A stretch of DNA of 64,000 nt from Pigmentiphaga sp. (lineage in GTDB: Bacteria; Pseudomonadota; Gammaproteobacteria; Burkholderiales; Burkholderiaceae_B), in assembly GCA_023228945.1 (NCBI GenBank), contig JALOAI010000013.1, forward strand, positions 62,001-126,000, written 5' to 3'. Of this stretch, positions 12,064-19,225 are shown in pieces. Position 1 is the first letter of the stretch. Every line of letters begins with the position of its first letter. The notes below the pieces were generated by a model that saw nothing but the letters and a program-made list of their open reading frames with translations, did no database searches and had not been told where the DNA came from. The translations under genes were made by a program, and so were the position numbers.

Positions 12064-12126
12064 TGCAAATTAGTGCATCGTTGTGTTCTAGGCATGCACA
12101 ATAGTGCAGGTTTTTCGACATGTCAA
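12064..12126 (-). promoter_or_regulatory. boxC promoter with two TGCA-N6-TGCA operator sites
   Basis: On the minus strand a near-consensus sigma-70 promoter reads TTGACA (12126-12121), 17 bp spacer, TATTGT (12103-12098). The site TGCA-N6-TGCA at 12095-12108 covers the -10 box. A second site with the same spacing lies at 12064-12077, 31 bp away and downstream of the expected start. TGCA repeats are the operator type described for Azoarcus BzdR and BoxR, so repression by BoxR in the absence of benzoyl-CoA is a natural reading. Confidence 0.8.
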
Positions 12127-12323
12127 GCCTTCGATGCCGTACCCGGGTAAACCAGGAGCACCGAGGGCGGCGGGATACCGGAGGCGGCGAGCCCCTCCGG
12201 CGCATGCCTCATGGCCGCTCGCCCGAGCGGCTGGAACTCCCCTCCGGCCGAGGCCTCCGGAAGGGATGACAGAGCGTGGCTTGCCGTCCGGCCTCGCGCC
12301 GGACCCCGGAGCGCCCGGGCGGG

Positions 12324-13247
12324 TTAGTAGTTCAGGTTCAACGCCTGGCGCACGCGCTGGCGAAATTCGAGAAAAGAATCCGACAAGGGCCGCACGCCGG
12401 TATCGAAGGTGAGATCGGCCTTGGCATAGAACGGCGCGCGTCCGGTGAGGATCAGCTTCAGGTCGTCCATCGCCTCGCGGCTGCCCGACATGGGCCGGAA
12501 GTCGCCCTGCTCGATGACCCGCCGCATGTGTTCGTCGGGATCGGCCCGCAGCCACACGGTATAGAAATGCGTGAGCAACAGGTTGAAGCTGGACGTATCG
12601 GACACCAGGCCGCCCGGCGTGGCCAGGACGACTTCGTTGCTGCTTTGCATGACCTCTTCGAGGGCGCGCCGCTCGTAGCGGCGATAGGCGCTGGCGCCGT
12701 ACAGCGAATGGATCTCGGAAATACCGCAACCCGCCAGCCGCTCGATCTCGCGATTGAGCTCGACGAAAGGATACCCGAGATCGTCGGCCAGCATGCGTCC
12801 CAACGTGGACTTGCCGGCGCCCCGCAGGCCGATGAGGGCGATGCGATGCTTGCGCACGGCGGTATCGCGCTGGCCGCCGAAGAGCTCGGCGAGGCAGACG
12901 TGGGCCCGGTGCAAGTCTGTTTCGGAAAGGCCGACCAGCATGTCGCGCAGCAATAGCCATTCGGGCGTGGAAGTGGTGACATCGCCCACCACCTCGGCCA
13001 GGCTGCACCGCAGCGCCGCCGCCAACTGATGCAGGACGAGAATGGTGGCGTTGCCGGCTCCCGACTCCAGGTTGGCCATGTGGCGCTCGGAGATGCCAGC
13101 GGCCTGGGCCGTAGCCTTGCGGGTCATGCCGCGCCGCGCGCGCAGGTCTCGGATGCGATCGCCAAGCGCGGTGAGCACTGGATCGCGCTCAGAGGCTTCA
13201 GTACGGGTTTCGGCAAGCGCGGCCCCGCTGGCAGCAAGGGATTTCAT
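12324..13247 (-). CDS. boxR: BoxR transcriptional regulator (HTH plus shikimate kinase-like domain)
   Basis: A 307-residue protein: an XRE-type HTH (about 28-85, RIRDLRARRGMTRKATAQ then SERHMANLESG) is joined to a shikimate-kinase-like domain whose P-loop GLRGAGKSTLG is intact. BzdR/BoxR proteins use this domain to sense benzoyl-CoA and act as repressors of box genes. It sits directly upstream of boxC on the same strand, with a 291-bp gap holding the boxC promoter. Its own upstream region carries a TGCA half-site, suggesting autoregulation. Confidence 0.93.
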   Translation of the reverse strand: MKSLAASGAALAETRTEASERDPVLTALGDRIRDLRARRGMTRKATAQAAGISERHMANLESGAGNATILVLHQLAAALRCSLAEVVGDVTTSTPEWLLLRDMLVGLSETDLHRAHVCLAELFGGQRDTAVRKHRIALIGLRGAGKSTLGRMLADDLGYPFVELNREIERLAGCGISEIHSLYGASAYRRYERRALEEVMQSSNEVVLATPGGLVSDTSSFNLLLTHFYTVWLRADPDEHMRRVIEQGDFRPMSGSREAMDDLKLILTGRAPFYAKADLTFDTGVRPLSDSFLEFRQRVRQALNLNY

Positions 13248-13413
13248 GAAGGTGGTTTCACCGGATCAAACAGATTGTGTAAGGCCCCGCGGGGCGCCCG
13301 GATCCTCAGGGAGGCGGCCGGGCGAACGCTATCGGTCGAAGGCCAGGAGCCCCGCGTGATACTCGCGAAGTCCGGCCGTATGGCCGGGTTCTTCACGCTC
13401 ATCGGGTTTAGCA

Positions 13414-13446
13414 TGCATAATATTTCATGATCCCGGCGCGCGACAA
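13414..13446. promoter_or_regulatory. Probable boxR promoter with degenerate BoxR site
   Basis: On the minus strand TTGTCG (13446-13441), 18 bp spacer and TATTAT (13422-13417) form a plausible boxR promoter. TGCA-N6-TTCA (13414-13427) overlaps the -10 box and differs by one base from the boxC sites. A divergent -10-like TAATAT on the plus strand (13418-13423) could serve the DUF4863-boxD side. Confidence 0.5.
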
Positions 13447-13466
13447 GGCAGTTGCCGCTTTTTTAC

Positions 13467-13702
13467 CGCCGGGCCGCCCCAAGGTAGCAAAGTCCCCTCG
13501 GGGGCAGCGCCGCCACGTGGTGGCAAGCGTGGGGGCTTTTTTTAACGCCGGGCCGCCCCAAGGTAAAAACGCCCCCTCGGGGGGCAGCGCCGCCACGCAG
13601 TGGCAAGCGTGGGGGCTTTTTTTAACGCCGGGCCGCCCCAAGGTAAAAACGCCCCCTCGGGGGCAGCGCCGCCACGTAGTGGCAAGCGTGGGGGCTTTTT
13701 TT
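13467..13702 (+). repeat. Three tandem family-A repeats, each ending in a T-tract
   Basis: Three 79-80 bp units begin CGCCGGGCCGCCCCAAGG and end GTGGGGGC followed by seven T. Each has two G/C stems and looks like an intrinsic terminator reading rightwards. The third T-tract ends 14 nt before the DUF4863 start and runs straight into that gene's AGGAG. Transcription of DUF4863-boxD from an upstream promoter would therefore have to pass all three. Confidence 0.85.
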
Positions 13703-13715
13703 AGGAGAATCTCTG

Positions 13716-14180
13716 ATGAACGAACGCTTCCAGGCGCAGATGGAGGCCATCACCGCCGCGGTGGCCGGCAAACCACTGAACGACGAACTCCAGGCCTGGC
13801 TGAATGAGCATTATGGCCCGGACAGCGACTGGTTCCGCGACACCGAGGCGCTCTGTCGACAAGGGGTGGCCGAGGGCTGGCTGTGCCAGTACGAGGCGGG
13901 CGGGCTCCGCTATGGCCGTGCGATCAAGCCCGGCCCCGCCACGGCCGGATTTTCGGTCGACGTGGTAGACATGGAGGACGTCCGCGGACCCCACCACAGC
14001 CATCCGAACGGCGAGATCGACCTCGTCATGCCGCAATCCGGCGAGGCGAAGTTCGATCTCACGCCTGCGGGCTGGAAGGTGTACCCACCGGGCAGCGCCC
14101 ACTACCCCACCGTGCGCGATGGCCGGGCGCTGGTGCTCTATCTGCTGCCCGAAGGCAGTATCCAGTTCACCAAGACCTGA
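13716..14180 (+). CDS. DUF4863 family protein (cupin-like; 4-hydroxylaminobenzoate lyase family)
   Basis: A 154-residue protein. The centre (DVRGPHHSHPNGEIDLVMP, then PPGSAHYPTV) is a cupin-like metal site with several His and a Glu. DUF4863 includes 4-hydroxylaminobenzoate lyases (PnbB type) and also many uncharacterised members encoded within box clusters. Its position directly before boxD makes an accessory role in benzoate or benzoyl-CoA metabolism plausible, but the reaction here is unknown. An AGGAG precedes the ATG. Confidence 0.75.
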   Translation: MNERFQAQMEAITAAVAGKPLNDELQAWLNEHYGPDSDWFRDTEALCRQGVAEGWLCQYEAGGLRYGRAIKPGPATAGFSVDVVDMEDVRGPHHSHPNGEIDLVMPQSGEAKFDLTPAGWKVYPPGSAHYPTVRDGRALVLYLLPEGSIQFTKT

Positions 14181-14327
14181 CCGTCCGCGTCCGCGAGCAT
14201 GCCCCGGCCCTGGCGCCGGCGTACGCCACCCGACTCCCGCCGTGCGCCGGCCTCATGCTTTCCGGCCGCGAGCGGCCCGCCGCGCCCCCCGGGGCGCGGC
14301 TTCTCCCAACACGAGCCCGACTCTTCC

Positions 14328-15878
14328 ATGACTCAACTGCTTCCCAACTATCTCGCCGGCCAATGGCAGACCGGCACCGATGCCGGCACCACCTTGCGCG
14401 ATCCGGTACTCGGCACCGATCTCGTGCGCGTCTCCAGCGCCGGCCTCGATCTGGCCGCCGGCTTCGACCATGCCCGCCGCGTTGGCGGCCCCGCCCTGCG
14501 CGCGTTGAGCTATGCCCAGCGGGCGGCGCTGCTGGGCCGCGTAGCCGAGGTGCTGCAAGCCAACCGCGACGCCTATTTCGAGATCGCCACCGCCAACTCC
14601 GGCACCACCCAGACCGACTCCGCGATCGACATCGATGGCGGAATCTTTACGCTGTCGTACTACGCCCGCCAGGGGCAAAAGCTCGGCGACGGCCACTATC
14701 TGCCCGACGGCGACGACGTCCGCCTGGCCAAGGACGAAGCCTTCCAGACCCGTCATATCCAGACCCCGCTGCGCGGCGTTGCCCTGTTTATCAATGCCTT
14801 CAACTTCCCGTCGTGGGGGCTGTGGGAAAAAGCCGCCCCCGCCCTGCTCTCGGGCGTACCGGTCGTCATCAAGCCCGCCACCGCCACCGCCTGGCTCACG
14901 CAGCGCATGGTGGCCGACGTGATCGAAGCCGGCATCCTGCCGCCGGGCGCCCTGTCCATCGTTTGCGGCAGCCCCGCCGGGCTGCTCGAGGCCGTGGCCG
15001 GCTTCGACCTGGTGTCGTTCACCGGCTCGACGGATACCGCCGCCACCATCCGCATGAACGACAACGTGGCGCGTCAGCACGTGCGCATCAACGCCGAAGC
15101 CGATAGCCTGAACAGCGCGATCCTGGGTCCCGATGCCACGCCCGGCACGCCCGCCTTCGATCTTCTGGTCAAAGAGGTGGTGCGCGAAATGACCGGCAAG
15201 GCTGGCCAGAAATGCACGGCCATCCGCCGTATTTTCGTGCCCGAGTCGGTGGCCGACGCCGCGGCCGAGGCAATCGCCGCACAGCTCGCCCGTATCAAGG
15301 TAGGTAATCCGCGCAACCCCGAGGTACGCATGGGCTCGCTGGCCAGCCATGCGCAACAGCGCAGCGTGCTCGAAGGCCTCGCTGTTCTGCAACGCGACGC
15401 CGAGACCGTTTACGCCGGCAATCCCGCCGATCTGATCGACGCCAGCGCCGACGTTGGCGCCTTCGTCATGCCGCACCTGCTGCGGGTGCGCGATGCCGAC
15501 ACCAACCAGACGGTCCACGATCACGAAGTGTTCGGGCCGGTGGCCACCCTCGTGCCCTATCGCGACGAAGCCCATGCCGTCGCCCTGGCGCAGCGCGGCC
15601 TGGGTTCACTGGTGAGCTCGCTGTATGGCGACGACCCGCAGTGGCTGGGTCGCATGGCGGTGGCGCTGGCCGACACCCATGGCCGCGTGCATGTGATTAC
15701 GCCGGCTGTCGGCAAAACCCATACCGGTCACGGCAACGTGATGCCGATGTCGGTGCATGGCGGGCCGGGCCGCGCCGGCGGCGGCGAGGAACTGGGCGGA
15801 ATGCGCGCGCTGGCGCTGTATCACCGGCGCACTGCGGTGCAGGCGCATACCGACGTGCTGGGCGCTTTGCCCGCCTGA
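14328..15878 (+). CDS. boxD: 3,4-dehydroadipyl-CoA semialdehyde dehydrogenase BoxD
   Basis: A 516-residue aldehyde dehydrogenase that oxidises the BoxC product to 3,4-dehydroadipyl-CoA with NADP. The catalytic Cys lies in GKAGQKCTAIRR and the cofactor region in FTGSTDTAATIR. The extended N-terminus and GNVMPMSVHGGPGRAGGGEE segment are typical of the PaaZ/BoxD branch. The start MTQLLPNYLAGQWQTG fits the family; the longer frame upstream is not used. It is the second gene after DUF4863. The benzoate-CoA ligase needed to start the pathway is not in this window. Confidence 0.93.
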   Translation: MTQLLPNYLAGQWQTGTDAGTTLRDPVLGTDLVRVSSAGLDLAAGFDHARRVGGPALRALSYAQRAALLGRVAEVLQANRDAYFEIATANSGTTQTDSAIDIDGGIFTLSYYARQGQKLGDGHYLPDGDDVRLAKDEAFQTRHIQTPLRGVALFINAFNFPSWGLWEKAAPALLSGVPVVIKPATATAWLTQRMVADVIEAGILPPGALSIVCGSPAGLLEAVAGFDLVSFTGSTDTAATIRMNDNVARQHVRINAEADSLNSAILGPDATPGTPAFDLLVKEVVREMTGKAGQKCTAIRRIFVPESVADAAAEAIAAQLARIKVGNPRNPEVRMGSLASHAQQRSVLEGLAVLQRDAETVYAGNPADLIDASADVGAFVMPHLLRVRDADTNQTVHDHEVFGPVATLVPYRDEAHAVALAQRGLGSLVSSLYGDDPQWLGRMAVALADTHGRVHVITPAVGKTHTGHGNVMPMSVHGGPGRAGGGEELGGMRALALYHRRTAVQAHTDVLGALPA

Positions 15879-15968
15879 GCCAGGCGAGCGCACCCGAACA
15901 CTGTCCGCAAAAAGGGGACGCTCGCTACCGCCCCCCTCCCGCTCTCTCGCCGGCCACACAAAAAGGCC

Positions 15969-16041
15969 GCCACGCTTGCCGCTAACGCGGCGGCGCTGCC
16001 CCCAAAGGGGGCCTTTTGCCTTGGGGCGGCCCGGTGGCAAA
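15969..16041. repeat. Single family-A repeat
   Basis: One copy in the same orientation as that at 7.2 kb (CACGCTTGCCGCTAACGC ... CTTGGGGCGGCCCGGTGGCA followed by A-tract). It lies between the convergent boxD and mrpG genes, so it may terminate the antiporter transcript on the minus strand, where it would end in T-residues. Confidence 0.8.
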
Positions 16042-16079
16042 AAAAGCTGGCCGGACGGGATGCGCGCCAGATTGGCGCC

Positions 16080-16445
16080 TCAGGGTTCGTCGGTGAGGCC
16101 ACGCGGACGATCGGCTTCGTCGCCACTGTGGCGACGGTCGCGATGCAGCGCGGCACGTACGATGAGGATGCTGGTAACAGGCGCCGTGATGAAGATGAAC
16201 AGGCCGATCAGGATTTCGTGCAGTACCGGGCGGCCGTAGGCCAGCGAAAACGCCAGCATCGAGGCCGCCACGATCAGCCAGGTGCCCATGGTGGCGCCCA
16301 GCGTGGGCGCGTGAATGCGCTGGAAGAACTGGCGAAAACGCAACAATCCATAGGCGCCGATGAAGGTCAGCAAGGCGCCGACGACCACCAGCACCGACAC
16401 CAGAATCTCGACCCAGAGCGGCAAATGCTGCATGGTCTCGCTCAT
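16080..16445 (-). CDS. mnhG: Mrp/Pha cation:proton antiporter subunit G
   Basis: A 121-residue protein with three predicted membrane helices and the MnhG/PhaG pattern FIGAYGLLRFRQFFQRIHAPTLGATMGTW. It is a small accessory subunit of the multisubunit Na+(K+)/H+ antiporter in the inner membrane. Its ATG overlaps the subunit F stop as ATGA. It is the last gene of the six-gene operon; the hydrophilic C-terminus ends in RGLTDEP. Confidence 0.93.
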   Translation of the reverse strand: MSETMQHLPLWVEILVSVLVVVGALLTFIGAYGLLRFRQFFQRIHAPTLGATMGTWLIVAASMLAFSLAYGRPVLHEILIGLFIFITAPVTSILIVRAALHRDRRHSGDEADRPRGLTDEP

Positions 16446-16714
16446 TCGATGACCTCGCCACGCAGCAGGAACTTGGCCATCGCCACCGAACCGGCGAAGC
16501 CGAGCAGGGCGATGAGCAAGGCCACTTCGAAATACAGATGATGGCCGAAGCGGATGCCCAGCAGCAGCAGGATCAGCATGCAACTGACATAGATCGAGTC
16601 GAGGGCCACCAGACGATCCTGGGCGGTGGGGCCGCGCAGGAGTCGGATGGCGGCGAACAGGACGGCCAGGGCCAGCAGCACCAGGCCAACGGCGATGGCA
16701 GTGGGCAGGATCAT
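16442..16714 (-). CDS. mnhF: Mrp/Pha cation:proton antiporter subunit F
   Basis: A 90-residue, three-helix protein with the family core LRGPTAQDRLVALDSI. Subunit F is essential for assembly of characterised Mrp complexes. Both ends overlap neighbours by 4 bp, so the operon is translationally coupled. Confidence 0.94.
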   Translation of the reverse strand: MILPTAIAVGLVLLALAVLFAAIRLLRGPTAQDRLVALDSIYVSCMLILLLLGIRFGHHLYFEVALLIALLGFAGSVAMAKFLLRGEVIE

Positions 16715-17247
16715 GTCGGCATATCCTCATGACGGGGTTTGGCAGCCTCGGGGTACTCGAAGATCTCGATGAGCAGGCTTTCGTAACGATCCTTGATGAT
16801 GGAAACCCATTCGTTTTCATCTTGCAGGTCGAGCACGTGCAGGGTAAGGATGCGACCGTCTTCGGTGAGACCACCCCACACCGTGCCGGGACAACCCGTC
16901 ACGATGCAGGATAGGGCCGCCAGCCCATAGGGGTGCCGCATATCGAGCGGGATCTCCATGAAGCCCGAAAAACGGTGCAGTTCGCGCTTGCCCAGAATGA
17001 TGCGGGCGACCGCGAGGTTCGACATGAGAATGTCAATGGCGACCCTCACCGCCAGGCGCACGATCGCCCCGGGACGCCGCACCACCACGGCGTAGGGAAT
17101 CAGGCTCTGGCTGAAATACGGCAGGCCCCAGGCCAGGAAGGCCCCGAGCAGCCATTGACCTGGCTCGACCGACTGGTTGAGCAGCAGCCACATGATCAAC
17201 AGGCACAATGATAGCCATGGAGCGGGCATCCAGCGGCGGCGTTTCAT
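16711..17247 (-). CDS. mnhE: Mrp/Pha cation:proton antiporter subunit E
   Basis: A 178-residue protein with two N-terminal membrane helices and a cytoplasmic domain containing TGCPGTVWGGLTEDGRILTLH, a typical MnhE segment. It overlaps subunits D and F by 4 bp each. Confidence 0.94.
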   Translation of the reverse strand: MKRRRWMPAPWLSLCLLIMWLLLNQSVEPGQWLLGAFLAWGLPYFSQSLIPYAVVVRRPGAIVRLAVRVAIDILMSNLAVARIILGKRELHRFSGFMEIPLDMRHPYGLAALSCIVTGCPGTVWGGLTEDGRILTLHVLDLQDENEWVSIIKDRYESLLIEIFEYPEAAKPRHEDMPT

Positions 17248-18884
17248 GGTAGCTCCTCTTGCCCCGGCCGCTCGGCCGGCGAACCCTGTTGCGGCGGCGG
17301 CACGGCCGTTTTGGCGATGACCGCCCGGCTGTAGTGCTCGGGCTGGTACAACTGCTCGGCGGTGGCGCCAAGATAGGCGGTGGCCGGGCCCGCTCCCACG
17401 GTGAGGGCGACCGCCACCAGGATCAGCGCGGCCACGGGCCCGGCCTCGCCCAGATACAGCCGTGGCGACGCCAGTTCGGCGGGCGCCCAGAACACGCGGA
17501 TGCCGGCGCGCGACATCGATAACAAGGCGGCCAGGCTGGAGATGAACAGCAGCGCGATCAGGATCCAGGCCGGCGTCGCCATCACCACCGTTTGCTGTCC
17601 CACTTCGAGTACGGATGCCAGCAGCGCGAACTTCGACAGGAAGCCCACCAGCGGCGGCAGGCCAGCCACGATCAGGCAGGCAATGACGAAGGTCAGACCC
17701 AGAAAGGCCATGCCCATGGGAATGGGCTTGCCCACTTCGTCGACTTCCGGCACCTCGGCGCGGTCGACCGCGCCCTCGGCCTGGAAGGCTTCCAGGGTGA
17801 GGGCCAGCACGTTGGCGCCGAAGGTGCGCGTCCGTTCGAGCAGCTCAACCAGGAGGAACAGCGCGGCACACGCCAGGGTGGCGGCCACCAGGTAGTACAG
17901 CGCGCTGGCGGTAATGTAGGGATCCTCGAAGCCGATCGCCGCCAGCAGCGTGCCCGACGAGACGATCAGGCTGTAGCCCGCCAGCCGATTGAGCTCTTGC
18001 GAGGCCAACAGGCCAACGGTGCCGATGAGCAGGGTGATCATGCCGCCGTACAGCAGCCATTCGTCGCCGAAATCGGGAGCGCCCGCCGACAACAGCAGCC
18101 AGATCCGCAGCACGGCGTATACGCCGACCTTGCTGAGCACCGCGAAAATGGCCGCGACCGGCGGGGTGGCCGCGGTATACGCGGGCACCAGCCAGAAATT
18201 GAGCGGCCAGATCGCGCTTTTGGTGAGGAAGGCCACCGCCAGCACGGCGGCGCCGGCCTCGAGCAAGGGACGATCCTGGGCCGACACGCTGCTGACCTTG
18301 GCCGCGAGGTCGGCCAGGTTGAGCGTTCCCATCACGCCGTAGATAAGGGCGATGCCGATGAGGAACAGCGATGCCCCCACCGTGTTAATCACGATGTAGT
18401 GCAGGCCGGCCTTCACGCGGTCGGGCCCCGAACCATGCAGGACCAGGCCGTACGAGGCGGCCAGCATGATCTCGAAGAAGACGAACAGATTGAACAGGTC
18501 GCCCGTGAGGAAGGCGCCATTGATCCCCATCAGCATGAGCTGGAACAGGGGATGGAAATGCACGCCCGCGCGATCCCAGCGCACCGAGGCGTAGACCAGC
18601 ACCGTGAGCCCCAGCACGGCGGCCAACGCCAGCATCAGTGCGCTGAGATGATCGGCGACCAGCATGATGCCGTAGGGCGCCGGCCAATTGGACACCTGAT
18701 ACACCAGGATGCCCGCGCCCGTGGCGAACTGCCACACCAGCCATGACGCCACGGCCACCAGCCCCAGGCACGACGCCACCCCCAGGGCAATCTGCGTATT
18801 CCGCTTTTGGACGAACAGCATGATCGCGCCCAGGATCATGGGCAACACGATCGGAACGACCAGGAGATGGTCCTGCAGCGTCAT
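17244..18884 (-). CDS. mnhD: Mrp/Pha cation:proton antiporter subunit D
   Basis: A 546-residue membrane protein homologous to NuoM/NuoN, with about 14 helices. Conserved features are NLFVFFEIMLAASYGLVLHG and FLTKSAIWPLNFWLVPAY with its proton-path Lys. It is a proton-translocating subunit of the antiporter. It overlaps subunits C and E by 4 bp. A hydrophilic tail (PPPQQGSPAERPGQEE) is longer than in many homologues. Confidence 0.95.
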   Translation of the reverse strand: MTLQDHLLVVPIVLPMILGAIMLFVQKRNTQIALGVASCLGLVAVASWLVWQFATGAGILVYQVSNWPAPYGIMLVADHLSALMLALAAVLGLTVLVYASVRWDRAGVHFHPLFQLMLMGINGAFLTGDLFNLFVFFEIMLAASYGLVLHGSGPDRVKAGLHYIVINTVGASLFLIGIALIYGVMGTLNLADLAAKVSSVSAQDRPLLEAGAAVLAVAFLTKSAIWPLNFWLVPAYTAATPPVAAIFAVLSKVGVYAVLRIWLLLSAGAPDFGDEWLLYGGMITLLIGTVGLLASQELNRLAGYSLIVSSGTLLAAIGFEDPYITASALYYLVAATLACAALFLLVELLERTRTFGANVLALTLEAFQAEGAVDRAEVPEVDEVGKPIPMGMAFLGLTFVIACLIVAGLPPLVGFLSKFALLASVLEVGQQTVVMATPAWILIALLFISSLAALLSMSRAGIRVFWAPAELASPRLYLGEAGPVAALILVAVALTVGAGPATAYLGATAEQLYQPEHYSRAVIAKTAVPPPQQGSPAERPGQEELP

Positions 18885-19225
18885 ACCTCCGGCTCCTTGC
18901 CATCGACGTGATCGGTTCCGGTGAGCCCCCGCGAGGCGAGCAACACCACGAGAAAGAGAGAAGTCATGGCAAAGCTGATGACAATGGCGGTGAGGACCAG
19001 GGCCTGCGGCAGGGGGTCGTCGTACTGCAACAGGCTGGCGAAGCGGTCGGCCTCTTTGATGGGCGCCTGGTCGATCGCCAGCCGCCCCATGGCGAAGATG
19101 AACAAGTTGACGGCATACGACACGAACGACAGGCCGAGGATGACCTGATAGGTTCGAGGCCGCAGCAATAGCCAGACGCCAACGCCGGTCAGCAGGCCGA
19201 TGGCCAGGGCGAGTATGAGTTCCAT
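18881..19225 (-). CDS. mnhC: Mrp/Pha cation:proton antiporter subunit C
   Basis: A 114-residue NuoK homologue with three helices and the conserved GLSFVSYAVNLFIFAMG and DPLPQALVLTAIVISFA. The ATG overlaps the MrpAB stop as TGATG. A longer open frame upstream is the shadow of mnhA and is not used. Confidence 0.95.
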   Translation of the reverse strand: MELILALAIGLLTGVGVWLLLRPRTYQVILGLSFVSYAVNLFIFAMGRLAIDQAPIKEADRFASLLQYDDPLPQALVLTAIVISFAMTSLFLVVLLASRGLTGTDHVDGKEPEV

